Notes under the pieces: generated by a model
Told to the model about the DNA's origin: nothing
The model's input: only the letters and a program-made list of their open reading frames with translations
Databases searched by the model: none
Shown: in pieces, positions 16,243-23,779 of the stretch
Layout: the number at the start of each line of letters is the position of its first letter
Position numbering within the stretch: the stretch's first letter is position 1
Origin: a virus
Virus record (IMG/VR): IMGVR_UViG_3300047497_000267
Location: 1 to 32,337 of that record
Direction: 5' to 3' (one strand)
DNA: 32,337 nucleotides
Made by a program: the position numbers and the translations under genes

Positions 16243-17534
16243 TGGCCAGAAAGCGCCATGCCCTGGCCGCTTGGATGAACAACCGAAGGGTTGGCCGTTT
16301 GTCGCGGGAGACAAACGGCGCCATCGATTTTCAGTACGACGTGACATGGCTTGAGTGGCAGAACACGATGCCGGTGTCGCTGTCGATGCCGCTGCGTGAG
16401 GAGCGTTACACCGGCGAACTGGTCATCACGGTCTTCGATAATCTTTTACCCGACAATATCGATATCCGGCGTCATGTCGCCGAGCGGATGGGAGCGGGCG
16501 GAACCGACGCCTTTAACCTGCTGGCCGCCATCGGGCGCGATTGCGTCGGCGCACTTCAGTTCGTCCCGGAGGACGCCGAACCCGGCGACGCCACTGCAGT
16601 CGATGGCTATCCGATCTCCAACCAAGACATTGAAACGATGGTCCGCAATCTCGGCCGTGCGCCGCTGGGTACCGGCGCGAAAACCGATTTCCGCGTCTCG
16701 ATCGCCGGCGCGCAGGAGAAGACCGCTCTGCTCCGGCGCGACGGCCGCTGGCAAACTCCGCACGGCGCGACGCCGACGACGCATATATTGAAGCCTGCGA
16801 TCGGGTTGCTGCCCAACGGAATGGATTTGAGAGAGAGCGTTGAGAACGAACATTTCTGCCTGACCCTTCTGGCACAGCTCGGGCTTCCGACGGCGCGCAG
16901 CGAAATCGAGATATTCGGTACGACCCACGTTCTGGTGGTCGAGCGCTTCGACCGGATCTGGTCAAAGGAGCGGCTGATCCGCCGCCCGCAGGAAGATATG
17001 TGCCAGGCACTGGGCGTTCCCTGGACACGGAAATACGAAAATGAAGGCGGCCCGGGCATTCACCCGATCCTGACGCTGATGAATGCGAGTAACACACCGG
17101 ATATCGATCGAAAGCGCTTCCTCACCGCGCAGATACTGTTCTGGCTTCTGGGCGCCACCGACGGTCACGCCAAGAATTTCAGCATTCAGCTCGCCGTGGG
17201 CGGTGCATTCGCTCTCGCACCCTTTTACGACATTCTGTCGACACAGCCGAACGTCGACAGGAAGCAAATCCGCCTGAACGGGTTCAAGCTGGCAATGGCG
17301 CCAGGCGACGGCCGGCACTACGCGGTGAACAGCATTGCACCTCGCCACTATTATCAGACGGCGGACAAAGCGGGTCTGGCGAAGGACGATGTCGACGAAA
17401 TCTTCGCCAGCCTGTCCTCCGGCATCCCCTCCGCCCTGGAGCGCACCATCGCGGCGATGCCGAAAGGCTTTCCGTCCCGCCTCGCCGAATCGATCGCCGG
17501 CGGCGTCACCAGGCGCCTGCGCCTGGTGACCTGA
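16242..17534 (+). CDS. hipA: HipA serine/threonine kinase toxin
   Basis: A 430-residue kinase of normal length for the family. Key features are the flexible loop VSIAGAQEKTALL with S153 as the likely autophosphorylation site, the ATP-binding lysine in HILKP (K184), and RRPQEDMCQALG. The catalytic GATDGHAKN motif has D307 and N312, and LAPFYDILS carries the metal-binding D330. HipA toxins of E. coli phosphorylate glutamyl-tRNA synthetase and induce persistence; the target here is unknown. All key residues are present, so it should be active. The ATG overlaps the hipB stop by one base. The pair is opposite to the phage genes and separates capsid from connector. Confidence 0.94.
   Translation: MARKRHALAAWMNNRRVGRLSRETNGAIDFQYDVTWLEWQNTMPVSLSMPLREERYTGELVITVFDNLLPDNIDIRRHVAERMGAGGTDAFNLLAAIGRDCVGALQFVPEDAEPGDATAVDGYPISNQDIETMVRNLGRAPLGTGAKTDFRVSIAGAQEKTALLRRDGRWQTPHGATPTTHILKPAIGLLPNGMDLRESVENEHFCLTLLAQLGLPTARSEIEIFGTTHVLVVERFDRIWSKERLIRRPQEDMCQALGVPWTRKYENEGGPGIHPILTLMNASNTPDIDRKRFLTAQILFWLLGATDGHAKNFSIQLAVGGAFALAPFYDILSTQPNVDRKQIRLNGFKLAMAPGDGRHYAVNSIAPRHYYQTADKAGLAKDDVDEIFASLSSGIPSALERTIAAMPKGFPSRLAESIAGGVTRRLRLVT
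17505..17530. terminator. Perfect 12-bp-stem inverted repeat at the hipA end
   Basis: GTCACCAGGCGC, two central bases and GCGCCTGGTGAC form a perfect inverted repeat inside the last codons of hipA, just before the capsid gene stop. The two genes converge, so it may terminate both. There is no T-run, and a protein-binding site is an alternative. Confidence 0.5.
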
Positions 17535-17545
17535 CCGAACACGGA

Positions 17546-19033
17546 TCAGCCGTTGGCGATATTGCCGATCACGCCCATCGCGAACGGCGCGTAGACCGCC
17601 AGCACCTCTTCGGCATAGACGCCGAATTCGTAGGCGCGGGTCTTCAGCGGCCAGTCCATCCGGTAATAATCGCGCCGGGTTTTCACCTCGGCGACGTTGG
17701 GCACGTTGGATGACTGGTACTGCGCCGGCAGGTTCTCGGCCCAGCCGACGATGGTGCCCGGCGGCATGAACGGGTGGATCTTGACCGGGATCTTGTAGCC
17801 GCCGTCCAGCGCGAACGGGTTGTAGTAATATTCGACCACGCCGTTGGCGACGATGGCGAACGGATTCTGCCCGTCGGTGGTATAGCGCAGCAGCGGCGCC
17901 GAGGCGCTGGACAGAACCTTGTTGGTGATGTTGCGCTGCTCCTGGCTGTTCACATAGAGGACGGTCGGGCTCACCTGATACAGGTCCCACATCTTCTCCA
18001 GCATCAGGTCGATCTCATTGACCGAGCCGCGGCCCGAGCTGCTGAGCGCCGTGCCGGTGCCCGCCGTGCCGGTAGCCAGATAGTTCACATAGGCGCCGGA
18101 GCTGGATTTGAACGCAGAGGTCATCAGCCCGTCATAGGCCAGGCCGGGATTGGCCGAGCAGTCGGCGGTGATCGCGGTGGCGGCCTGCGTTCCGGTGGCC
18201 AGCGGGGCGGAGAAGGTGGCGCTGTTGATCGTGGTGATCGCCTGCAGCTTCTCCGAGCCGGCGGTGCCGACATACCAGGCATAGGCGATGGCGCCGACGA
18301 TCGGCGTAACGGTGGCCGACAGCACCTGGCCCAATGTTACGGCCTGCGTCGCGCCGGTAGACGGGGCCGAGGAGCCGCCGTTCAAGGTGAAGGTATTGCC
18401 GTCCGCCCCGGTGATGCTCTTGGAGGTCGCGACGCCGGCAGTCAGGCTGGAATTGCGATAGCCCTCATAGGTCAACGCCACCGCGATCACCGAATAGGTC
18501 GCCGCCGGCAAGGTGCCGCCCGACCCGCCGGCGGACAGTACCGGCGTCGCCGGGGTGCCCAGCTGCAGGCCGCCATTGCCACCGAGGAAGGCGTTTTCCT
18601 CCTTCAGCATCATTTTCTGGAGCAGGCGCATCGTGGCGACCGCCTGCACATCCTCGAACCCCTGGCCGGCAGACACCGCCTCGAAGGTCACCGAATCCTC
18701 CTCACCGACCGTGGCGTAGGAGGCGGAGCGGGTCGACGTGGAATAGCTCATCCGGCCGGACCGCTGCCCTTCCGGCACCCAGCCCATCGCGTCCCAGCCG
18801 GAGCCGATGATGGCGTTGACTTGCCGCCAGTTGGTCGCCGTGCCGGTGCCACCGCCGACACGCGGCAGCACGTTGCGGATCGGCGTCGCCGCCGGATACA
18901 GGTTCTTGGCCGAGGCCTGCAGGTCATAGGCGGTTAGGCCGGTGCCGGTGGTGATCGTCTTGTTCAGGATATCGGGGCCGGCCAGGGCATCTTTCACCAG
19001 GGCCAGCGTTTCCGCGGTCGTCGTACCGTTCAT
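17546..19033 (-). CDS. Major capsid protein with inserted Ig-like domain
   Basis: The major head shell subunit, about 495 residues. The N-terminal and C-terminal parts carry capsid-like segments such as NVLPRVGGGTGTATNWRQV and MRLLQKMMLKEENAFLGGN, and near the end KTRRDYYRMDWPLKTRAYEFG. Between about residues 165 and 305 there is a Ser/Thr/Gly-rich beta domain (AATYSVIAVALTYEGYRN, then GADGNTFTLN, then AYAWYVGTAG). It resembles an Ig or FN3-like insertion displayed on the capsid surface. The start at 19033 (MNGTTT) is chosen for the GGAG 9 bases upstream; ATGs at 19051 and 19048 are alternatives. It converges on hipA, sharing the palindrome at 17505-17530. Confidence 0.88.
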   Translation of the reverse strand: MNGTTTAETLALVKDALAGPDILNKTITTGTGLTAYDLQASAKNLYPAATPIRNVLPRVGGGTGTATNWRQVNAIIGSGWDAMGWVPEGQRSGRMSYSTSTRSASYATVGEEDSVTFEAVSAGQGFEDVQAVATMRLLQKMMLKEENAFLGGNGGLQLGTPATPVLSAGGSGGTLPAATYSVIAVALTYEGYRNSSLTAGVATSKSITGADGNTFTLNGGSSAPSTGATQAVTLGQVLSATVTPIVGAIAYAWYVGTAGSEKLQAITTINSATFSAPLATGTQAATAITADCSANPGLAYDGLMTSAFKSSSGAYVNYLATGTAGTGTALSSSGRGSVNEIDLMLEKMWDLYQVSPTVLYVNSQEQRNITNKVLSSASAPLLRYTTDGQNPFAIVANGVVEYYYNPFALDGGYKIPVKIHPFMPPGTIVGWAENLPAQYQSSNVPNVAEVKTRRDYYRMDWPLKTRAYEFGVYAEEVLAVYAPFAMGVIGNIANG

Positions 19034-19107
19034 GAATTGAGGCTCCATCATAAGGGACAGGGCGCCTCCCGGCGCTCCCTTCGCCTTGCCCAAGGGCGCG
19101 TTGAATT

Positions 19108-19136
19108 TTCCGGCTGGCGGGCTTCACCGGCCGGAA
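19108..19136. other. Imperfect hairpin upstream of the capsid gene
   Basis: TTCCGGCTGG and CCGGCCGGAA pair with a single G-T wobble around a 9-base loop. It lies between the divergent starts of the capsid gene and the diiron-protein gene. It could be an operator, an attenuator or a leftover junction; no T-run follows on either strand. Confidence 0.35.
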
Positions 19137-19226
19137 TGCTTTGACCGCCTGCGGCACCCTGGCGCGGTTGTGCGCGCCGCGCGGGCTGGCCTACCAAGCG
19201 ATGACGTTCTGAGTTGAGTACCGAGT

Positions 19227-19892
19227 ATGCAGTCCGATATCGAAACGCTGGTCGGCGAGTTCGACCGCGCCAATGCCCATCTGGTCCCCGGCACCGAGGC
19301 GATGCTGGCCGGCTTCATCGCCGACCGGGCGACCCATGCGCGCTTCATGAACACGCTGTCGCTGCTTGAGCATATGGGCAGCCACAAGATCATGGCGACC
19401 CAGCATGGGCCAAACATCGACCAACCGACGCTGAAGCACCTGGCGGAGGAAACCCGCCACGCCTTCTTCTTCAAGCGCCACGCCAACCGCGAAGCCGGCC
19501 GCGTTCTCGAATACAGCCCGGCCGACATGATCGCGCCGCTTGCCGCCCGCCGCTATTTCCAGCGGCTGGAAGCCGAAATGGTGCGCGCCTTCCCGGCGAA
19601 CATCCATCCGCGCGCAGTCTATCTCACCATGTCGATTGTCATCGAATTCCGCGCCGTCTGGGGCTATCGGCTGTATCAGGCTGCGCTGGTGAAGGCGGGT
19701 AGCCTGGTCTCACTCAAGAGCTTGCTGGCCGAGGAATCGGGCCACCTGACCGACATGGCCGAGCGGCTGCGCGGCCTGGATGTGCTCGATCTTGGGCGGC
19801 TGCGGAGGTTCTGCACGGTGGAGACTGCACTGTATCAGAGGCTACTGGCCGCGTTCGTCGATACGAACTGCTATCTAAAGATCGCCGCATAA
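19227..19892 (+). CDS. Ferritin-like diiron-site protein
   Basis: A 221-residue, almost wholly helical protein. The ligand pattern of a ferritin-like diiron four-helix bundle is complete: E48 in helix A (SLLEHM), E75-x-x-H78 in helix B (EETRH), E140 in helix C (VIEFR) and E170-x-x-H173 in helix D (EESGH). This fits a diiron oxidase, oxygenase or peroxide-handling protein; substrate and subfamily cannot be assigned. There is no signal peptide, so it should be cytoplasmic. It is opposite to the flanking prohead protease and capsid genes, with a convergent hairpin after its stop. I know of no virion role for such a protein. Cargo that helps the lysogen resist oxidative stress is one guess. Confidence 0.75.
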   Translation: MQSDIETLVGEFDRANAHLVPGTEAMLAGFIADRATHARFMNTLSLLEHMGSHKIMATQHGPNIDQPTLKHLAEETRHAFFFKRHANREAGRVLEYSPADMIAPLAARRYFQRLEAEMVRAFPANIHPRAVYLTMSIVIEFRAVWGYRLYQAALVKAGSLVSLKSLLAEESGHLTDMAERLRGLDVLDLGRLRRFCTVETALYQRLLAAFVDTNCYLKIAA

Positions 19893-19894
19893 AC

Positions 19895-19919
19895 CCCTCT
19901 CCCGTTGCACGGGCGAGGG
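19895..19919. terminator. Convergent hairpin between diiron protein and protease genes
   Basis: CCCTC, one mismatch, CCCGT, loop TGC, ACGGG, one mismatch, GAGGG form a stable stem in the 30 bases between two convergent stop codons. CCCTCTCCC-type inverted repeats of this form are common between chromosomal genes of GC-rich proteobacteria. There is no clear T-run, so termination is only likely. Confidence 0.5.
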
Positions 19920-19922
19920 AGC

Positions 19923-20729
19923 TTATCCATTCGCCACCCGCTCGATCTGCCCTAGGGTCATCGGCCGGCGCAGCGCCCGCTTTACCAGCTCGACTGGGTC
20001 CTTGCTGATCGGCTCTTCGCGCCGAACCCCACCCAGGCGGTCGGCGGATTTCTCGATCGGCACGGCTTTGAGCGCTGCTTTCCGCTCGGCCGGCAGGCTG
20101 GCGAGCGCTTTCCTGAGCGCATCGCGTTCGGCGATCAGGCCGGCGATCTTGTCGGCCATGTCGCCATCGTAAGCGCCGGCATCATCGTCGCCGTCCGTGG
20201 CGCAGCCGTCGCATGAGGCGCCGAGCGAGACCGCCTGGTCGTGGATCGCCTGGATCATGGAGAGATCGGCGGCGGAGTTGCGGGCGCCGACTTTGCCGAG
20301 GCTGGCATCGTCGGCCTTGTACATGGTGAAGACCGCCTCCGGGTTGGCCGGGCGGTCGACCAGGCTGATCTCCGACAGCTTGACGCCGGTGATCACGTGT
20401 TTCTGCGCCGTGTCGCGCTGGACCACGCTGCCGCCGATCGAGAAGCCCTTATAGACGCCGGCCGTCACCTTTTCCCACGCAACGGGATCGACGATGCGGG
20501 CCGCCAGATAGAGCCCGCGCTCGTCCATTTCGGCCTCGGTGGCGACACCGACGGCGGAGGGCTGATGCATCTCGCGGATATTGGCGAAGCGCATATAGTC
20601 GGGCAGCGCCGCCTCAAGCGCCTCGCGCTTCACGATCTCGCCCTGGCTGTCCAAGGCCTCGGTCGAGGCATAGCCGAACACCATATGCTGGGTCTCGTCG
20701 ATCTTGGCGATCGGTGCGTAGAGTCTCAT
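19923..20729 (-). CDS. Prohead protease with C-terminal scaffold-like part
   Basis: The protease processes the prohead during assembly. The 268-residue protein has the XkdF/S78-like pattern: FGYASTEALDSQGEIV, then REMHQP with probable catalytic H55, then GVYKGFSIGG with probable catalytic S97, then LSEISLVDRPANP. Residues 140-268 are acidic, then coiled-coil and charged, and could act as the scaffold (delta) region often fused to or encoded next to this protease. The ATG at 20729 has GGAG 9 bases upstream and is preferred over a TTG at 20744. A ferritin-like gene on the opposite strand separates it from the capsid gene, which is unusual. Confidence 0.86.
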   Translation of the reverse strand: MRLYAPIAKIDETQHMVFGYASTEALDSQGEIVKREALEAALPDYMRFANIREMHQPSAVGVATEAEMDERGLYLAARIVDPVAWEKVTAGVYKGFSIGGSVVQRDTAQKHVITGVKLSEISLVDRPANPEAVFTMYKADDASLGKVGARNSAADLSMIQAIHDQAVSLGASCDGCATDGDDDAGAYDGDMADKIAGLIAERDALRKALASLPAERKAALKAVPIEKSADRLGGVRREEPISKDPVELVKRALRRPMTLGQIERVANG

Positions 20730-20817
20730 TCTGGGATACTCCAATGGTTCTTGATCAAGCTTGGCGTTTGGGAGCCCTTCGGCTAGCGTTTCAGCGGCTG
20801 GTACGAGGGAAAACGTG

Positions 20818-21147
20818 ATGAGACGTTTGGGGTTATTGGCCCTGATCTGCGCGGTCTTTGCGATGTCAGACGCAAACGCGGTTGAAATTCGCGATGCTGA
20901 TTCTGCGATGACACAGTTCTGCAGGCACCCCCGGCCCGCCGGTCCCGCCGATCAGGCGCCTTCGAGTCCCGAGGAGGTCCGGTTCTGCAGATCCCACTTT
21001 CTAGCTCTCGACGGCGGAGACGTTTGGTACGTGAAGCCAAAACCTGAATATCTGCGCCGCAACAGTGCAGGAATGGTTCTGGGCTACCCGATTTTCAGTG
21101 TCGCGAAGAGCGATGGCGTGATCCGCGTCAGTTCAATAGTCAACTAG
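20818..21147 (+). CDS. Small secreted protein of unknown function
   Basis: A 109-residue protein. Residues 1-21 are a textbook signal peptide (MRRLGLLALICAVFA, with cleavage likely after SDANA). The mature part has two cysteines (C35 and C57) that could form a disulfide, and a hydrophobic C-terminal strand region. The ATG at 20818 follows GAGGG at 8 bases. It is on the strand opposite the head genes, between portal and protease. I recognise no family. Export to the periplasm suggests a cargo gene that changes the lysogen envelope, but this is inference. Confidence 0.68.
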   Translation: MRRLGLLALICAVFAMSDANAVEIRDADSAMTQFCRHPRPAGPADQAPSSPEEVRFCRSHFLALDGGDVWYVKPKPEYLRRNSAGMVLGYPIFSVAKSDGVIRVSSIVN

Positions 21148-21184
21148 CCTGGACCGGCCTTCCGGGCCGAATGCCTCAACGCGA

Positions 21185-22570
21185 TTATGGCGGATCGCTA
21201 GGCGCACCAGTCGCCCCCTTGAGCACGCTGTCCAGCGTCACCGCGCCGGCGCCGGTATAGATCAGCGGCGTGTCGCCGCCCGGGATGGGGTCCTGGCCGG
21301 ATTCGGCGCGGGCCTCGTTGATCGTCTTCAGGCCCGATTTTACCTTCATGTCGGTGATCTGGGCCTGCTTCATTGGGTCGTCGGCCCTTTCGTCGACCCA
21401 TTCGAATTCCAGGTCGGGGCAGCCGAAATCCTCCTCGATCACCTGGTCGATCAGGCATTTGACCCACAGCATGATCGGGCCCAGCCCCTCCGCCAGCGCC
21501 ATCTCCTGGGCGTTATCGGCGGTGGCGCGGTTCATCTGCCGGGTGAAGGGGGCGGCCGACGCGGAGAAGGCGTAGCAGACGATCCGCGCCAGCCATTCGT
21601 CGAAATCGTCCTTCAGCGGCGGGTCGCGCATCGGCTGATAGCGGAAGTCCGACGGCACGAACTTGGCGTGCCGCCGCTCAGCCGTGTTGCCGGCCAGGAT
21701 CGTGTCCCAATAATCCTGGAACTGGCCGATCTGCTCCATCGTCCAGCTCTGCGGCACCCCGATCAGAGCCTCGGGCATGTTGCCCTCGGTGAAATATTGC
21801 AGCTGGGCCAGCTGGCGGCGCAGCGCGATATTCACCGTGGCGATGATCTGCTCGACCGGCGAGAAGCCGTAGATCTTGGCGGTGCGCGGGTTGCGCGGCA
21901 GATAGATCAACGTGTCGCGGTCGAAATCCGCCTTGGGTACGCCGTGCAGCACCTGCTGATAGGCCGGGTCGGGCGGCGCCGGGGTGCGGCCCTGGTCGTC
22001 GATCAGCACCTTGATCGTCGCCCCGTCGACCGGCTCCAGCGCCAGCAGCGCCCCGCCGACGCTGCGCGCCTTGTAGAGCGCCGGCGCGTCGATAACGAAC
22101 AGGTCCTCCAGCAGCATGCGCAGCCACGTGCCCCAGCGATGGACGCCGTCCGGCTTGCGGAAGAAGCCCTCGATCGCCGTGACGCGCGGATCATCGGTTA
22201 CGCTGGGCGTCCGTTCCCCCGGCCGAACCTTGGGCCGCACATTCCAGCGCAGCCGCTCGACCTGATCCTTGCGCGTCTCGATGACCAGCCGCAGCACATC
22301 GTAACTATCCGCCAGCGCCCGCATCTGGGCAAAGGAGACACCCTCCTCCCCGCGTGGCTGGTATTGGATGTTGAGGCCGGAGCGATAGTCGAACCGCCTG
22401 GGCTCGGTGAACACCGGGTCGACCGGCGCCAGCGGCTGCAGCGGTCCGAACCAGTCATCCGGCGTCACGCCGCGAATGGCATAGCGCAGGCCCGCGCCGA
22501 CCCGGGCGAGAAAGCCCGGCATCGGTTGTACTGGGCCGCTCAGCGGCGTCAATTTTCCCTCAGGCGGCAT
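21185..22570 (-). CDS. Phage portal protein
   Basis: The portal forms the dodecameric ring through which DNA enters the head and onto which the tail connects. At 461 residues this is of normal length for HK97-type portals. Family features include YDVLRLVIETRKDQVERLRW near the N-terminus, and the wing and stem region GFSPVEQIIATVNIALRRQLAQLQYFTEGN. The helical C-terminal part follows, with an Asn/Ala-rich AEGLGPIMLWVKCLIDQVI. The ATG at 22570 is chosen because the frame further upstream, to 22675, lies inside the preceding gene. A plus-strand secreted protein gene separates it from the prohead protease. Confidence 0.9.
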   Translation of the reverse strand: MPPEGKLTPLSGPVQPMPGFLARVGAGLRYAIRGVTPDDWFGPLQPLAPVDPVFTEPRRFDYRSGLNIQYQPRGEEGVSFAQMRALADSYDVLRLVIETRKDQVERLRWNVRPKVRPGERTPSVTDDPRVTAIEGFFRKPDGVHRWGTWLRMLLEDLFVIDAPALYKARSVGGALLALEPVDGATIKVLIDDQGRTPAPPDPAYQQVLHGVPKADFDRDTLIYLPRNPRTAKIYGFSPVEQIIATVNIALRRQLAQLQYFTEGNMPEALIGVPQSWTMEQIGQFQDYWDTILAGNTAERRHAKFVPSDFRYQPMRDPPLKDDFDEWLARIVCYAFSASAAPFTRQMNRATADNAQEMALAEGLGPIMLWVKCLIDQVIEEDFGCPDLEFEWVDERADDPMKQAQITDMKVKSGLKTINEARAESGQDPIPGGDTPLIYTGAGAVTLDSVLKGATGAPSDPP

Positions 22571-23009
22571 CGGGCAGCCCCACGGCATCGAAGAAGGAAT
22601 GGATCTGGATGGTCCGTCCGCCGACCGTGCTGCAGCCGAAGCCCAGCGCGAAGCGGCCCCTGGGCGGCTGGGCAATCGCCTGCGCGGCGACGGTGCCCAT
22701 CAGCACCGGGTCGCCGTCCAGTGCCTCGGCGTAATTCCCGACAGGCGCATCGACCGGGAAGAACAAGGTCTGCAGCGTATCCGCGTCCAGCCGGTCGCCG
22801 GCATCCAGCGCGCAGCGCAGATCGATGGCGAAGGCATCGTCGGCCAGCACGGACAGCGGCGGGAAATCCCGCCCGGCATAGCCGGAAGGAAAGATCGGCA
22901 TCAGGACCCGGCGCGGATTGAGCGCCAACCCGCCGCCCCTCAACCCGGCCAGGCACGCCGACACCGGCCCACCTCGCCCCAGCCCCAACGTGATCGGCCA
23001 AGCGGGCAT
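22560..23009 (-). CDS. Phage protein of unknown function upstream of portal
   Basis: A 149-residue protein with a strong AGGAGG ribosome binding site 6 bases before the ATG at 23009. It has no signal peptide and no motif I recognise. It contains an acidic middle with FFPVDAPVGNYAEALDGDP and a Gly-rich C-terminal part (LGFGCSTVGGRTIQIHSFF). The stop overlaps the portal start by 11 bases, so it is co-translated with portal. A structural or head-assembly role is likely from position only. Confidence 0.72.
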   Translation of the reverse strand: MPAWPITLGLGRGGPVSACLAGLRGGGLALNPRRVLMPIFPSGYAGRDFPPLSVLADDAFAIDLRCALDAGDRLDADTLQTLFFPVDAPVGNYAEALDGDPVLMGTVAAQAIAQPPRGRFALGFGCSTVGGRTIQIHSFFDAVGLPDAA

Positions 23010-23044
23010 GGCGGTCCTCCTGAATTGCTCGATATCGGCGAATT

Positions 23045-23148
23045 AACCCAAGTCCCAGCCTGTCGTCGCGCTATCCAGCGTACAGATCGATGCTGGCATA
23101 AACCCGTCCAGCCCGTTGGCGGTCAGGGCTGAACGATCGCGTTCACTT
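23045..23148 (-). pseudogene. Remnant of the C-terminus of the Ig-like virion protein
   Basis: On the minus strand this stretch reads SALTANGLDG, then a diverged middle, then TLDSATTGWDLG and a TAA stop at 23045. It aligns with the C-terminus of the intact gene (LTANRLDGVTPAMTF, TLDSAT). The in-frame stop upstream and the lack of a start mean that it cannot be translated on its own. The two copies flank the Phd/ParE cassette. Confidence 0.62.
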
Positions 23149-23442
23149 CATCGGCTTGCGCAATCCGTGGCGGATATGAAGCACCGTCACCGATCGATGG
23201 ATTTCGTCGATCGAATAGATGATCCGGTAAACGTATCTGCTGCCGCCGTAGAGCAGGTGCCGCAGATCGGAACTTTCCGGTGTGATCGCTCCCCTCGCAG
23301 GATATCTCTCAAGGCTGAGAACCGCAGCCTCCAATCCATCGAACCAGAGTTTCGCTTGAGCGGAACCGGCAGCTCCGATGGTTTGGAAGAGGCGTCTCAG
23401 ATCCCTGTGGGCACGCGCGGTCAGCTCAACGCGGTATGCCAT
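23143..23442 (-). CDS. ParE/RelE-family toxin
   Basis: A 99-residue toxin with the family pattern MAYRVELTARAHRDLRRL at the start, then FDGLEAAVLSLERYP in the middle. At the end comes YRIIYSIDE followed by VTVLHIRHGLR. ParE members act on gyrase and RelE members cleave ribosome-bound mRNA; the sequence alone does not decide between them. The start at 23442 is inside the antitoxin end, so the pair is co-translated. The cassette separates two phage structural genes that would otherwise be adjacent and probably came in as one unit with its operator. Confidence 0.88.
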   Translation of the reverse strand: MAYRVELTARAHRDLRRLFQTIGAAGSAQAKLWFDGLEAAVLSLERYPARGAITPESSDLRHLLYGGSRYVYRIIYSIDEIHRSVTVLHIRHGLRKPMK

Positions 23443-23713
23443 ATTCCGCGCGCATCTCCTCGAAGACCTCCCGCGCCGGACGCGTGCGACCCTTCTCCAT
23501 GTCTTCCAGCCCTTGCCGGATGCCCTCGACGGCATTCGCCTCCGCGGCAATGTCCAGCAGCCTTTGATACGCTTCCGCGTCCTGAACCACCGCCGCAGCC
23601 TTTCCGTTTACGGTGAGAACGACGGGCCGCTTGGTTTCCTTCAAGTGCCGCATGATTTCCGCCGAGTGATTGCGGAAAGTCGTCATCGGCTGAATGTCTT
23701 TGGTGATGTCCAC
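23426..23713 (-). CDS. Phd/YefM-family antitoxin
   Basis: A 95-residue protein with the typical N-terminal DNA-binding fold: the pattern is TTFRNHSAEIMRHLKET, RPVVLTVNGKAAAVV and AEAYQRLLD. A helical C-terminus ending EEMRAEYGI would wrap the toxin. The GTG start at 23713 follows AGAGG at suitable spacing. The end overlaps the ParE start by 17 bases, the usual coupling in these operons. The perfect palindrome at 23735-23750 is its probable operator. Confidence 0.88.
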   Translation of the reverse strand: MDITKDIQPMTTFRNHSAEIMRHLKETKRPVVLTVNGKAAAVVQDAEAYQRLLDIAAEANAVEGIRQGLEDMEKGRTRPAREVFEEMRAEYGIPR

Positions 23714-23734
23714 GGAAACCTCAGAGGCGTGATG

Positions 23735-23750
23735 TTACCGAATTCGGTAA
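23735..23750. promoter_or_regulatory. 16-bp perfect palindrome, operator of the Phd/ParE operon
   Basis: TTACCGAATTCGGTAA is a perfect 16-bp inverted repeat, with further partial symmetry out to 23732-23753. It lies 21 bases upstream of the antitoxin GTG start, where Phd/YefM antitoxins bind to repress their own promoter. A TTGCAG and GATATT pair at 17-bp spacing just upstream on the minus strand could be the promoter. Confidence 0.65.
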
Positions 23751-23779
23751 TATCGCTTGCCCGAGATCAGCCTGCAAGC

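Noticed and set aside
21668-22921. Long plus-strand open frame (417 codons) opposite portal
   Set aside because: It is a shadow of the portal and upstream gene with a low-complexity product and no ribosome binding site.
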